From Candidatus Nanohaloarchaea archaeon (lineage in GTDB: Archaea > Nanohalarchaeota > Nanosalinia > Nanosalinales > Nanosalinaceae), in assembly GCA_014297435.1 (NCBI GenBank), contig JACOQA010000003.1:124001-188000 (forward strand): a stretch of DNA of 64,000 bases. Reading direction: 5' to 3'. Of this stretch, positions 9,300-19,335 are shown piece by piece; position 1 is the first letter of the stretch, and each line of letters opens with the position of its first letter. Below the pieces are notes generated by a model. That model saw only the letters and a program-made list of their open reading frames with translations. It was not told where the DNA came from and searched no databases. The translations under genes and the position numbers were made by a program.

Positions 9300-9611
9300 T
9301 CAGAAACCGTCCAGAGCTTCAAGAAGGTTTTCCGCGACCTTGACTGCTTCAAACTCTTCTTCTATCTCAAGAACCGTGTAAGCTTTCTCTTCTTCCTGGT
9401 AGAATTCAGCGACTTCCTGTCTTTCAATTGCTTCGGAAGCATCTTCCTCAAAACCGTATCTAAGTATATGGAAAGAATCCTCCATATCGATGTAGAAGAG
9501 GCTTACCTCGGTTTCACCGAACTTCTCCGTTTCAACCTTCTTATCGTGGTAAGACGGGATAGATTCATCCAATTCAACAATCTTGTAAATGTCTTCAGAT
9601 TCTACCGACAC
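9300..9611 (-). CDS. Acidic hypothetical protein
   Basis: 103 aa ORF, strongly acidic. Confidence 0.5.
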   Translation of the reverse strand: MSVESEDIYKIVELDESIPSYHDKKVETEKFGETEVSLFYIDMEDSFHILRYGFEEDASEAIERQEVAEFYQEEEKAYTVLEIEEEFEAVKVAENLLEALDGF

Positions 9612-9663
9612 ACGAAAATTCCTATAGGTTAAGTGTTAAAACTGCTTTCGGTAAAAAATCTTT

Positions 9664-10245
9664 ATGGAGAGCTTTATCGACGAGTTCAAGGACGATAGAG
9701 AGAAAAACTCGGACATTATCATAGCGATCGATGGAATGGCCGCAGCAGGGAAAGGAACTGTCGCCAGATTTATCGCTGACAAACTTAATATTGAACATTT
9801 TTCGGCGAGCGATGTATTCTACCAGGTTGCCGATGAGAGAAACCTTGAGGATCATGAGCTTTCCGAAGAGGCCGAAAAAGAACTAGACCTTGAAATAGAT
9901 AGAAGAACTCTTGAACGGGCTTTGGAACAGGATTGTATTGTCGAAGGTCGGATTCCTTGTTATGCGGTCGGAAGCTTTGCAGACCTGAAGATAAAGATTA
10001 AAGCAGATCCTAGTGAAAGAGCGAGAAGGCTTGCAGGACGCGAAGATATCGAGATCGAGGAATCAGAGAAAATTGTTGAGAAACGTGACAGGGAGGACTC
10101 AAGACGTTACAAAGAATACTACGGGATCAACACTTCCGATACCGAGATATACGATATCGTTATTGACAACACCGATCTTTCCATAAACAAGCAGAACAAG
10201 TTAGTACTTGAAGAACTGGAAAAACTGTTTCCAGAAAAGGTGTAA
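9664..10245 (+). CDS. cmk: Archaeal cytidylate kinase
   Basis: IIIAIDGMAAAGKGTVARFIADKLNIEHFSASDVFY P-loop. Confidence 0.8.
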   Translation: MESFIDEFKDDREKNSDIIIAIDGMAAAGKGTVARFIADKLNIEHFSASDVFYQVADERNLEDHELSEEAEKELDLEIDRRTLERALEQDCIVEGRIPCYAVGSFADLKIKIKADPSERARRLAGREDIEIEESEKIVEKRDREDSRRYKEYYGINTSDTEIYDIVIDNTDLSINKQNKLVLEELEKLFPEKV

Positions 10246-10249
10246 GCAA

Positions 10250-10669
10250 ATGGGTTACAAGATACTTGGACATACGGCAGACGAGAAGTTTCATGCAGAA
10301 GGAGAAACAGTTGAAGAAGCTTTTTCCGAATCAGTGAAGGCTGTCGCCGAAATTGTTGGAGCTGATCCTGGAGCCGGCGAAAACCATCATAATGTAGAGA
10401 TTGAGTCCGAGTCTTACGAAGCTTTATTCTTCGACTTCCTCGACAAGATAATTTTTCTACAGGATACAGAGAACCAGGTTGTCACACACGCCGAGAACCT
10501 GAAAGTTGAAAAAATCGGGAATATTTACTTGCTTGAAGCGAAGCTGAATACTGACCCTATAGTTGAAGGCTCAGGATTCCTTGATCTTAAGGCTCCGACT
10601 TACAACGAGATGAAGGTTGACTACGAAGACGGCACAGGCTGGATCTTAGAGGCAGTTCTTGATATCTAG
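10250..10669 (+). CDS. Archease (RtcB activator)
   Basis: MGYKILGHTADEKFHAEGETVEEAFSESVKAV; ATG at 10250. Confidence 0.85.
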   Translation: MGYKILGHTADEKFHAEGETVEEAFSESVKAVAEIVGADPGAGENHHNVEIESESYEALFFDFLDKIIFLQDTENQVVTHAENLKVEKIGNIYLLEAKLNTDPIVEGSGFLDLKAPTYNEMKVDYEDGTGWILEAVLDI

Positions 10670-11355
10670 ACATAGTCATTCCTGTCAATTTTATAGACGG
10701 TCTCGTTGACCTTCTTGAACTGTTCGTTATCATCTTTCTCCATCCTGCGGGAAAGATTGTTCTTTCCTCTCTTCTTCACAATCTGTTCTTCCAGATTGTC
10801 TGCAATAACGTACTCCGTTCTTTCACTAAATTCATCAAATATTTCACCAAGCTCCGCGCGGTCATGCTCTCGTTCAAGTTTCGCTACCACATACTCCAGC
10901 ACCTGATTCTCCTCTTCAATAGAGGGAAGGCTTTCTGTGTCACATTTTACGTAGTTCCAGTCAGATAGGTTAGAACCTGAAACGTCCCACTTGTTTCCAA
11001 AAGCCGAGTTCTCAACCAACGTAATATCCTTGGATACATACTCTTGTAGTTCGTTTGCTAATTCAAAGATCCTAGAAACGCTATTTTGGGGAATGCTATC
11101 TGGAATGTTGTGGCGCTCAAACTTGGAGGATTCGAACGTGCTCTTCTTATAGCACGTCTCATCGCCCTTCTGAACCAATACGTTGTTCTCGAGACCTCTA
11201 TAGATACTGTCTATATATCTTCGGAAGTCCCGGACAGCTTGATGGCTATTCCCTATAGTGCCTCGTTTTCCTCCTTCCTCATACAGCTCTATTTCGCCTT
11301 CTAAAACCAAGTTGAAGAACTCAGATATCTCATTCTCTGACTCCAGTACGCTCAT
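10666..11355 (-). CDS. Hypothetical protein
   Basis: 229 aa ORF. Confidence 0.5.
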   Translation of the reverse strand: MSVLESENEISEFFNLVLEGEIELYEEGGKRGTIGNSHQAVRDFRRYIDSIYRGLENNVLVQKGDETCYKKSTFESSKFERHNIPDSIPQNSVSRIFELANELQEYVSKDITLVENSAFGNKWDVSGSNLSDWNYVKCDTESLPSIEEENQVLEYVVAKLEREHDRAELGEIFDEFSERTEYVIADNLEEQIVKKRGKNNLSRRMEKDDNEQFKKVNETVYKIDRNDYV

Positions 11356-11433
11356 TCTCTTGTTACCTGATAGAAACTAAAGATTTTTGAGTGAGAGGTC
11401 AGGTTCTAAAGCCTTGGCTCAGAATCTTTACAC

Positions 11434-12870
11434 ATGACAGACTCTAAAGACATCGAACTAGAGAAGGTTTCAGAAAACATCTACGAGATCCCTCAAACAG
11501 AGGAGATGAACGTTCCAGCTAGAGTATACTCATCAGAGCCATTACTTGAGAAAATGAAGGGCGACGATACCTTGAACCAGGTAAAGAATATGGCGGAGCT
11601 TCCGGGGATCGAAAAATATTCTATCGTGATGCCTGATGGACATCAGGGCTATGGTTTTCCCATCGGCGGTGTAGCAGCGTTCGACAACGAAACCGGGATT
11701 ATAAGCCCTGGCGGGATCGGCTACGACATCAACTGCGGAGTGAGGGTTCTAAAAACAGATTTGAAGAGAGAAGATATTGATGGGGATGAACAGAGAATAG
11801 CTAATATTCTATACTCAAAAGTTCCTGTAGGTCTTGGAAAAGGCGGTTATATCGATACTTCTGAAGAAGATGTTGTCGAGATTCTTGAGAAAGGCTCGGA
11901 ATGGATGCTTGAAAACGGTCATGCAAAAGAATCTGATCTTGAAAGATGTGAGGAAAACGGTAGATTGCCGGGAAATCCAGAGAAAGTTCCCGACGAAGCT
12001 ATTAAGAGAGGTTTGAAACAGGTCGGTTCTCTTGGATCCGGAAACCACTTCATGGAAGTTCAAGTCGTCTCCGATATATTTGAAGAAGAGAAAGCGGAAT
12101 CTTATGGACTTGAGGAAGACCAGATCGTAGTCATGATACACTCCGGGTCGAGAGGTCTCGGACACCAGACCTGTACTAACTACCTTAGAAAGTTTGAGAA
12201 GGAGTACCCTGAAATTGTCGAAAGTATTCCCGAGAAAGAATTAATTTATGCTCCTATCGCCGATAAACTAGCTGAGGACTATCGAGATGCTATGTATGGT
12301 GCAGCGAACTATGCTTGGGCAAATAGACAAGCGATCACTCAAGGAGTAAGGGAGTGTTTCAACACCTTGTTCGATGATGTGGAGATCGAGCTTGTGTACG
12401 ATGTCTGCCACAACATAGCCAAAGAGGAAGTACATGAGGTTGATGGCGAGGAGAAGGAGTTGCTTGTTCATAGGAAAGGTGCGACACGTGCGATGCCAGC
12501 CGGAAGACCCGAGGTGCCTGATGTTTATTCAGAGGTAGGACAGCCCGTACTAATTCCGGGAAGCATGGGAACTTCTTCTTACATTCTTTCAGGCGGAGAC
12601 AAATCATCAGAACTAAGCTTTGGTTCTACAGCACACGGAGCCGGGCGTTTGAAGTCACGTACTCAGGCAAAGAAGGATTACTGGGGTGAAGACGTTCAGG
12701 CAGAACTAGAAAGAGAAGGAATTCTGGTTAAGGCCGATTCCGGTTCCACAATAGCGGAAGAGGCTCCAGGCGTCTATAAGGACGTGGATGAGGTAATACA
12801 GGTTTCAGATAAACTAGAAATTGGGCAAAAAGTGGCGAGAATGAGACCTTTAGTAAATATTAAGGGATAG
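11434..12870 (+). CDS. rtcB: tRNA-splicing ligase RtcB
   Basis: MPDGHQGYGFPIGGVAAFD, GGIGYDINCGVR, GSLGSGNHFMEVQ, HSGSRGLGHQ, PGSMGTSSY. Confidence 0.97.
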   Translation: MTDSKDIELEKVSENIYEIPQTEEMNVPARVYSSEPLLEKMKGDDTLNQVKNMAELPGIEKYSIVMPDGHQGYGFPIGGVAAFDNETGIISPGGIGYDINCGVRVLKTDLKREDIDGDEQRIANILYSKVPVGLGKGGYIDTSEEDVVEILEKGSEWMLENGHAKESDLERCEENGRLPGNPEKVPDEAIKRGLKQVGSLGSGNHFMEVQVVSDIFEEEKAESYGLEEDQIVVMIHSGSRGLGHQTCTNYLRKFEKEYPEIVESIPEKELIYAPIADKLAEDYRDAMYGAANYAWANRQAITQGVRECFNTLFDDVEIELVYDVCHNIAKEEVHEVDGEEKELLVHRKGATRAMPAGRPEVPDVYSEVGQPVLIPGSMGTSSYILSGGDKSSELSFGSTAHGAGRLKSRTQAKKDYWGEDVQAELEREGILVKADSGSTIAEEAPGVYKDVDEVIQVSDKLEIGQKVARMRPLVNIKG

Positions 12871-12954
12871 AGAGCCCTTAACCACTAAATTCCATATTCT
12901 GTTCTTCTGACAGCCACACCCTATTTATAAAACTTGGTTGGGATTCATTCTTTA

Positions 12955-12996
12955 CCCTTCAGCATTTTTGAAGGGACAAGCCTCAAGCTTTGAGGC
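12955..12996 (+). promoter_or_regulatory. Tandem hairpins in the leader of the ribosomal-protein operon
   Basis: CCCTTCA-(7)-TGAAGGG (12955-12975) and GCCTCAA-(3)-TTGAGGC (12980-12996); TATA-like CTATTTATAAAAC upstream, L3 ATG at 13021. Confidence 0.6.
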
Positions 12997-13020
12997 CTAT
13001 GGAAACAAGGTGTAGAACAA

Positions 13021-13992
13021 ATGTCACAAGTAAACAGACCAAGAAGCGGATCACTAGGCTACAAGCCGAAGGTACGCGCAGACAGAATCTATCCCTCAAT
13101 CGACACATGGGAAGAAATAGATGAACAAAAACCTCTAGGATTTGCTGGCTACAAGGTCGGCATGACAAGAATACTTAGAATCGACGATACCGAAGGAGCA
13201 ACACAAGGACAAGAAGTTGCGACACCGGTAACAATCCTAGAAGCTCCACCACTAAGAGTTTACGGAGCAAGATTCTACACCGAAGACCTGAACGACGGAA
13301 AACAGGTCTACACAGAAGCATGGACTGATTCTCCAGCCAAAGAACTCCAAGAAGCAACCAACGTACCAAAAGAAGGAAACATGGACAATCTGGAGAAAGC
13401 AAAAGAAAACTCAGAAAAAATTACAGATGTCAAACTCCTCGTCCACACCCAGCCACAGAAGACCGGCGTAGGAAAAGATAAAGCCGCAAACTTCGAGCTG
13501 GGAATCGGCGGAGACACAGAAGAAAATATTGAATACGCAGAAGAGATGATCGGAAAACAGATCGAATTCTCTGATGTATTCGATGAAGGAGACTTCTCCG
13601 ATGCAATCGCCGTAACAAAAGGAAAAGGAACAGAAGGTCCTGTAAAGAGATACGGGATCAAGAAGCTCGGTCACAAGACACAGAAGAAAAGAAGAAAGGC
13701 CGGAAACGTAGGTCCATGGCACCCAGATACACTTTCATGGAGAGTTCCGCTTCCAGGACAGCAAGGATTCAATAACCGAACCGAGTTCAACAAGAGAATC
13801 CTCGGACACGGCGAAGAACCTGAAGACGTCCAGAGAGATGGCGGATTCAAGAACTACGGAGAAGTAGAATCAAACTACATCCTAGTCAAAGGATCGGTTC
13901 CAGGAGCAACAAAGAGACTAGTAAGGCTTAGAACCGCTCTAAGAAAAGACGAAAACCCAGGAACACCTGAAATCACTCACATCAACAGGTGA
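13021..13992 (+). CDS. rpl3: Ribosomal protein L3
   Basis: GFAGYKVGMTRI, KGTEGPVKRYGIKKLGHKTQKKRRKAGNVGPWHP. Confidence 0.96.
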   Translation: MSQVNRPRSGSLGYKPKVRADRIYPSIDTWEEIDEQKPLGFAGYKVGMTRILRIDDTEGATQGQEVATPVTILEAPPLRVYGARFYTEDLNDGKQVYTEAWTDSPAKELQEATNVPKEGNMDNLEKAKENSEKITDVKLLVHTQPQKTGVGKDKAANFELGIGGDTEENIEYAEEMIGKQIEFSDVFDEGDFSDAIAVTKGKGTEGPVKRYGIKKLGHKTQKKRRKAGNVGPWHPDTLSWRVPLPGQQGFNNRTEFNKRILGHGEEPEDVQRDGGFKNYGEVESNYILVKGSVPGATKRLVRLRTALRKDENPGTPEITHINR

Positions 13993-14000
13993 AAATAGAT

Positions 14001-14759
14001 ATGACAGACACACCAACACAGTTTAACGAAAGAGTAAGACCCGACATAATCAAGAGGGCGTTCCTCTCAATCCAGTCAAAGAACCGGCAGGACTACGGAA
14101 CAGATCCGGAAGCCGGACTGAAACACGTTACAAGGATCAAACAGAGGAACAACGCATTCAGAGGACAGAAAGGAAAAGGAATGTCCCGAACACCGAAGAA
14201 AGCCATGCTCGCCAGAGGACAGCAGTTCTACTGGGTCGGAGCAAAGGCGCCTCACACAAAAGGAGGTAGAGTAGCCCACGGACCTAAAGCCGAGAAAGAC
14301 TTCGAAGAAGAGATCAACGACAAGGAAAGAAGAAAGGCAATCAGGTCAGCTATCGCAGCTTCAAACGATATCGAGCTAGTCTCCAAGAAACATGATTACG
14401 ACGGAGAACTACCGCTTATCGAGGAAGGACTGAACGAAGTAGAGAAGACACAGGAACTGAAGGAAAGACTCGAGGATCTTGGACTCGAAGATGAACTAGA
14501 AAGAGCTTCGGAGAAGAAGGTTCGAGCAGGTAGAGGAACTTCAAGAGGAAGAAAGTACAGGACGAAGACAGGACCTCTAGTTGTTTACGCAGAAGATGAA
14601 GGAATTGTTAACGCAGCAAGCAACCTTCAGGGAGTTGACTCCTCAAGAGTCGACCAGTTAAACGCAAAGAAACTTGCACCAGGCGCACAGCCAGGAAGAC
14701 TTGTTGTCTGGACAGAAAAAGCTGTAGAAGAACTAAAAGAAAAAGAGCTTTACAGGTGA
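14001..14759 (+). CDS. rpl4: Ribosomal protein L4
   Basis: GKGMSRTPKKAMLARGQQFYWVGAKAPHTKGGRVAHGP. Confidence 0.95.
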   Translation: MTDTPTQFNERVRPDIIKRAFLSIQSKNRQDYGTDPEAGLKHVTRIKQRNNAFRGQKGKGMSRTPKKAMLARGQQFYWVGAKAPHTKGGRVAHGPKAEKDFEEEINDKERRKAIRSAIAASNDIELVSKKHDYDGELPLIEEGLNEVEKTQELKERLEDLGLEDELERASEKKVRAGRGTSRGRKYRTKTGPLVVYAEDEGIVNAASNLQGVDSSRVDQLNAKKLAPGAQPGRLVVWTEKAVEELKEKELYR

Positions 14760-14764
14760 TTAAG

Positions 14765-15034
14765 ATGGAAGAAGAGAAAGCATGGGACGTGATCGAGAAT
14801 CCTCACATGACAGAGAAAGCGATGGATCAAGTCGATATGGAGAACAAGCTAGTTCTCATAGTTGATCTTGATGCAGACAAGAACCAGGTTGAGGACGCGG
14901 TCGAGACCCTATTCGATGTCACGGTTAAAAAAGTAAACACTAGTATCACACCACAGGCAAAGAAAAAAGCGTTCGTCAGACTTTCAAACGCAGACGACGC
15001 GATGGATGTTGCCACGAAAATGGGTATGATGTAA
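14765..15034 (+). CDS. rpl23: Ribosomal protein L23
   Basis: NPHMTEKAMD..NKLVLIVDLDADKNQVEDAVETLFDVTVKKVNT. Confidence 0.95.
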   Translation: MEEEKAWDVIENPHMTEKAMDQVDMENKLVLIVDLDADKNQVEDAVETLFDVTVKKVNTSITPQAKKKAFVRLSNADDAMDVATKMGMM

Positions 15035-15050
15035 GAGAGGTGAACAAGAT

Positions 15051-15755
15051 ATGGGATCTCCACTAAGACAACAGAGAAGAGGAAAAGGATCGCCTAATTA
15101 CAGGGCTAACTCCCACAGAGGAAAGGGAGGAGTAGATCACAACAACGCAGAAACCACAGGAACAGTAGTAGATCTACAGCACGATCCTTCGAGAACAGCA
15201 CCAGTCGCCGTAGTCGAATTTGACAGCGGAGAGAAAAAGAACGTGCTTGCACCAGAAAACCTCTCAATCGGACAGCAAATCGAAATCGGCAGAAGCGCCG
15301 AAATCAAAGAAGGAAACACACTACCTCTCGGCGAAATTCCGGAAGGAGTTCCAATACATAATATTGAGCTCCAGCCTAACGACGGCGGAAAACTTGTAAG
15401 GTCCTCAGGAACGTACGCTTTCGTTGTCACACACGAAAAGGATGGAGTCAGAATCAGCCTTCCTTCCAAGTCGTTCAAGAAGCTCTCGAAAGAGTGCAGA
15501 GCGACTGTCGGAAAGGTTGCTGCCGGCGGAAGAAAGGAGAAGCCTTTCGTCAAGGCCGGAAACAAGCACAAGGCGATGAAAGCGCGCGGAAAACCTTATC
15601 CAAAGGTATCTGCAGTTGCTATGAACGCCGTCGACCACCCATTCGGTGGATCAGCAAAACCAGGACAGCCCAAGACAGTTTCCAGGCATGCATCGCCTGG
15701 TTCAAAGGTTGGAAACATCGGAGCAAAACGCTCTGGCAAGAAGAAGAACGACTAG
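15051..15755 (+). CDS. rpl2: Ribosomal protein L2
   Basis: AMNAVDHPFGG and LGEIPEGVPIHNIE. Confidence 0.97.
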   Translation: MGSPLRQQRRGKGSPNYRANSHRGKGGVDHNNAETTGTVVDLQHDPSRTAPVAVVEFDSGEKKNVLAPENLSIGQQIEIGRSAEIKEGNTLPLGEIPEGVPIHNIELQPNDGGKLVRSSGTYAFVVTHEKDGVRISLPSKSFKKLSKECRATVGKVAAGGRKEKPFVKAGNKHKAMKARGKPYPKVSAVAMNAVDHPFGGSAKPGQPKTVSRHASPGSKVGNIGAKRSGKKKND

Positions 15756-15767
15756 AGGCCTAGAACT

Positions 15768-16148
15768 ATGACAGATGAAGACTTTACATTCAGAGGAAAA
15801 AGCCTTGAGGAACTGAAGCAGATGAACCTCGACTCCTTCGCAGACCTCGCAAACGCGAGAGCAAGGAGAAAGATCAAGAGAGGACTAAACAGAAAGGAGA
15901 AGAAACTGCTTTCAGACCTTGAGGACAGCGACACAGCGAAAACACACGAGAGAAACATGATCGTTGTTCCTTCGATGGTTGGAAAAACCGTTGAAGTCTA
16001 CAACGGACAGAGATTTATCGAGGTAGATATCGAGGGCGAAATGCTCGGACACTACCTAGGCGAATTCGCAAAAACCAGAAAGAAAGTCGAACACAGCGCT
16101 CCAGGACTTGGAGCTACACGTTCGTCACAGCACGTACCTCTCAAGTGA
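15768..16148 (+). CDS. rps19: Ribosomal protein S19
   Basis: NMIVVPSMVGKTVEVYNGQRFIEVDIEGEMLGHYLGEFAKTRKKVEHSAPGLGATRSS. Confidence 0.96.
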   Translation: MTDEDFTFRGKSLEELKQMNLDSFADLANARARRKIKRGLNRKEKKLLSDLEDSDTAKTHERNMIVVPSMVGKTVEVYNGQRFIEVDIEGEMLGHYLGEFAKTRKKVEHSAPGLGATRSSQHVPLK

Positions 16149-16153
16149 TCATC

Positions 16154-16570
16154 ATGAGTCTAGAAGTAGAAACACACCAGGCAAAGGCCGTAGGGAAAAA
16201 CCTACGTGTCTCCTGGAAGGACTGCACAGAGATTGGCAGGTTTATTGACGGAGACTCCGTCGAGAAAGCCAAGAACAAGCTTGAGAGAGTAATCGACAAG
16301 GAGCTACCAGTTCCGATGACAAAGTTTGACTCGGACGCAGGACACAAATCCGGTCAGGGTGCTGGAAAGTACCCTGTTAAGGCAGCGGAAGAAATGCTTT
16401 CACTTGTCGAACAGGCAGAATCCAACGCAGAACACGAAGGACTTAACACCGGACAACTTGAAGTCCAGAACATCATCACCAATCAGGGTCCTTCGATCCG
16501 CACACCGAAGCGTCATAGAGGACGCCAGATAAAATCAGCTCACGTAAAAATGGTCGTGGGCGAAAAATAG
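16154..16570 (+). CDS. rpl22: Ribosomal protein L22
   Basis: Position and archaeal L22 sequence; RTPKRHRGRQIKSAHVKMVVGEK. Confidence 0.92.
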   Translation: MSLEVETHQAKAVGKNLRVSWKDCTEIGRFIDGDSVEKAKNKLERVIDKELPVPMTKFDSDAGHKSGQGAGKYPVKAAEEMLSLVEQAESNAEHEGLNTGQLEVQNIITNQGPSIRTPKRHRGRQIKSAHVKMVVGEK

Positions 16571-16585
16571 AGGTTTAAACATACT

Positions 16586-17656
16586 ATGCAAGAAAAACAA
16601 TTCGTACAGAAAGGAGCCAGAAAGGTTCGTCTTCACGAGTTTCTGAAAGACGAGCTTGAAGGCGCAGGTTACTCTCACGCAGATATCGTGAGAACACCTA
16701 CATCGACAAAAGTCGTGATTTACGCACAGAGACCTGGACTCGTTATTGGAAGAGGTGGTTCCCGTATCAAGGAACTTACTTCTGACATGGAAGCAGAGTT
16801 CAACTTTGAGAACCCTCAGATAGAGGTAAACGAGATCGACGAACCTGATGCAGACGCACAGGTAGTCGCACAGTCCATGGCTGACTGGCTTGAGAAAGGC
16901 GGTCGCGCCAAAAGGGTTGGCTACACCTACCTTCGCAGGATGAAGGAAGCAGGTGTCCCAGGTGCAGAGATCGAGATCTCCGGAAAGCTTTCCGGAAACC
17001 GTGGAAGAACAGAAAAATTCTCGTTCGGATACGTAAAGATCTGCGGAAACACAGCAAAGGAAAACGTAGACCGCGGATACGAACTAGCTAGAACCAAGCC
17101 AGGTGCAATCGGAGTAAAGGTCAGGATGATGGAAGAAATGCCTGACTTCATGCACAGAGACGTAGATGTAGAGGAAGAGATCATGCATGAAACAGTTGAA
17201 GGCGGAGAATCCGTTGAAAAGGCAGAGAGAATTTCCGAGATCATCCAGGAAGCAGACAACATGACAGCAGCCGAGATCGAAGACGCTATCGAGACACTTG
17301 AAGAGGTCAAGACCTCTGACATCTCGAAGGACGAAGTAAGACAAGTCTTCGAGGACGGCGGACACGAAGAAACTTCAGAAGATGACGAAGAGGAAGCTGT
17401 TTCCGAAGAACCTGAGGAAGAAGATCAGGACGAATCGAAGGCAGACGAAGAAGCACCAGTAGAAGACACGGAAAAGTCTGACGAATCTGAAGGCGACGAA
17501 ACAGAGTACGCGGAAATCGTCTCAGGAACCATCAGCGATGCAAAGGACGCAATTGACGAACTTGAAGAGCCTGACTTCGCAGAGCTTCTTGCTGCTGAAG
17601 AGGCAGACAAAAACCGAACAACCTTTATTGACTGGTTGGAGAACAAGAAAGAATAA
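16586..17656 (+). CDS. rps3: Ribosomal protein S3 with acidic linker and extra C-terminal module
   Basis: KH-domain RPGLVIGRGGSRIKELT; about 130-aa acidic extension after the S3 core. Confidence 0.95.
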   Translation: MQEKQFVQKGARKVRLHEFLKDELEGAGYSHADIVRTPTSTKVVIYAQRPGLVIGRGGSRIKELTSDMEAEFNFENPQIEVNEIDEPDADAQVVAQSMADWLEKGGRAKRVGYTYLRRMKEAGVPGAEIEISGKLSGNRGRTEKFSFGYVKICGNTAKENVDRGYELARTKPGAIGVKVRMMEEMPDFMHRDVDVEEEIMHETVEGGESVEKAERISEIIQEADNMTAAEIEDAIETLEEVKTSDISKDEVRQVFEDGGHEETSEDDEEEAVSEEPEEEDQDESKADEEAPVEDTEKSDESEGDETEYAEIVSGTISDAKDAIDELEEPDFAELLAAEEADKNRTTFIDWLENKKE

Positions 17657-17680
17657 AAGCAGAGTAAGGAGTGATTACAC

Positions 17681-17878
17681 ATGGCGATTCTAAAGGCAGA
17701 CGAGATCAGGGACATGAGCGAAGATGAGGCTCGAGAGAGACTCAACGACCTCAAGAAGGAAATTGTAGAGGAAAAAGGACAAATTGAGACAGGAGGATTC
17801 GCTGAAGACCCTGGAAGAATCAAGGAGATGAGGAGAACCATCGCCCGCATCAAAACAGTTCTCAACGAAAAGGAGTAA
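17681..17878 (+). CDS. rpl29: Ribosomal protein L29
   Basis: Small helical protein LKADEIRDMSEDEARERLNDLKKEI...RIKEMRRTIARIKTVLNEK. Confidence 0.92.
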   Translation: MAILKADEIRDMSEDEARERLNDLKKEIVEEKGQIETGGFAEDPGRIKEMRRTIARIKTVLNEKE

Positions 17879-17888
17879 ACGTACCAAG

Positions 17889-18194
17889 ATGTCAGATCTT
17901 AACGACGATAACCTACCGGACGACTTCGACCCTATGGACCAGCTTGCACGGTCCGAACAAACCATCACAGTCAAGATCGACACTCGTAGCTTCGGCAAGG
18001 AAATGACTGTTGTCGAAGGATTCGGGGACGATGTCGATATTTCTGAACTCGCATCCACCCTCAAGTCCAAGCTTGCATGCGGTGGAACCGCGAAGAATGG
18101 ACAGATCCAGCTCCAGGGAGATCACCTGAGGAGGATTGAAGAAGTTCTCGAAGGCGAAGGCTTCGACCGGGAGAACATCGACGTCAAACGCTAG
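17889..18194 (+). CDS. Translation initiation factor SUI1/aIF1
   Basis: ELASTLKSKLACGGTAKNGQIQLQGDHLRRIEEVLEGEGF. Confidence 0.95.
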   Translation: MSDLNDDNLPDDFDPMDQLARSEQTITVKIDTRSFGKEMTVVEGFGDDVDISELASTLKSKLACGGTAKNGQIQLQGDHLRRIEEVLEGEGFDRENIDVKR

Positions 18195-18280
18195 AAACTC
18201 CGTTCAAAAGCTTTCTTTGAACGGTTTCACAGCCCTTTTTACTTCCCAACTTTTAATTCTAGAATCCCTAATTCAACTAT

Positions 18281-18811
18281 ATGCCAGGACCTGTATTCCT
18301 AGAAGGAGAAGAAGCTGAACTAAGAACTATCGAGGAAGGAGATATTGAATTCCTCAGAGACAGTGTAAACCTTCCTGTTATCCGTAGAAACATTTTATCG
18401 GTAAGAAAACCGGAAAATAGAGCCAGCAGCGAGGACTTCTTCGAGAACGTAGTATGTTCTGACAATACTGTCCATTTCCTTATCTGTAAAGACGGCGAGA
18501 GAGCCGGCATAATCTCGGTAGAGGATAAAGGAACTGTGGAGAAGCTTGGACAGCTAGGTCTCTGGATACACCCAGATTACCATAACCAGGGTCTTGGAAC
18601 AGAGTCAACCAAACTAATGATTGAGCACGCCTTCGAACAGCTGGACTATCACAAACTGTATGCACGAGTCCACGAGAATAACGAGGCATCACAAGCACTC
18701 TGGGAAAAACTTGAGTTCGAGAAAGAAGGAAGACTGAAGGAACACTGTTACACAAACGGAGAATACATCGATGTAATTATGTACGGAATGCTTAGGAGGG
18801 ATTGGAGATGA
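18281..18811 (+). CDS. GNAT acetyltransferase (RimJ/RimL-like)
   Basis: WIHPDYHNQGLGTESTKLMIEHAFEQLDYHKLYARVHENNEASQALWEKLEF. Confidence 0.88.
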   Translation: MPGPVFLEGEEAELRTIEEGDIEFLRDSVNLPVIRRNILSVRKPENRASSEDFFENVVCSDNTVHFLICKDGERAGIISVEDKGTVEKLGQLGLWIHPDYHNQGLGTESTKLMIEHAFEQLDYHKLYARVHENNEASQALWEKLEFEKEGRLKEHCYTNGEYIDVIMYGMLRRDWR

Positions 18812-19335
18812 CAAGGTTTATGGAACGCGACGGAGTTGTATTTAGACCGGTAGAGGAAGAGGACAAGGAATTCCTTAGAAAGCTAATTAACCATGAAAAT
18901 GTCAGAGACACAATCGGCATGGCTCCTAAACCAAAGAACCTGAAGGACGAAGAAGAACATGTCGAGTTAGCTAGTGAACAAGATGATGCAGCTTACTTCC
19001 TGATAGAGTACGAAGGCGAAAAGGTCGGAACAATCTCACTTGAAAATATTAACAGAGATTACCGTAGATGTCACCTAGGTCTGTCGATCCATCCGGATTA
19101 TCACGGGCAGGGAATCGGAACCACAAGCGTACAGATGATCACAGATTACGCATTCAAAGACCTCAACATGCACAAGGTGAGAGGCGGCTACCTCGAACAC
19201 AACCCTGCTTCGAAAAGAATTATGGAGAAAGCCGGGTTTCAGGAAGAAGGAATAGAAAGAGAGTTCAAATTGGTTGACGGTGGCTGGAAAGATGTTATCT
19301 GGATGAGCATCCTCGAACAAGAGTGGCGAGAATGA
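18808..19335 (+). CDS. GNAT acetyltransferase (RimJ/RimL-like)
   Basis: SIHPDYHGQGIGTTSVQMITDYAFKDLNMHKVRGGYLEHNPASKRIMEKAGF. Confidence 0.88.
   Translation: MTRFMERDGVVFRPVEEEDKEFLRKLINHENVRDTIGMAPKPKNLKDEEEHVELASEQDDAAYFLIEYEGEKVGTISLENINRDYRRCHLGLSIHPDYHGQGIGTTSVQMITDYAFKDLNMHKVRGGYLEHNPASKRIMEKAGFQEEGIEREFKLVDGGWKDVIWMSILEQEWRE

Noticed and set aside
13308-17865. Numerous minus-strand ORFs overlapping ribosomal-protein genes
   Set aside because: They are antisense shadows of acidic, serine-rich codon patterns (long S/F/L-rich translations) with no motifs
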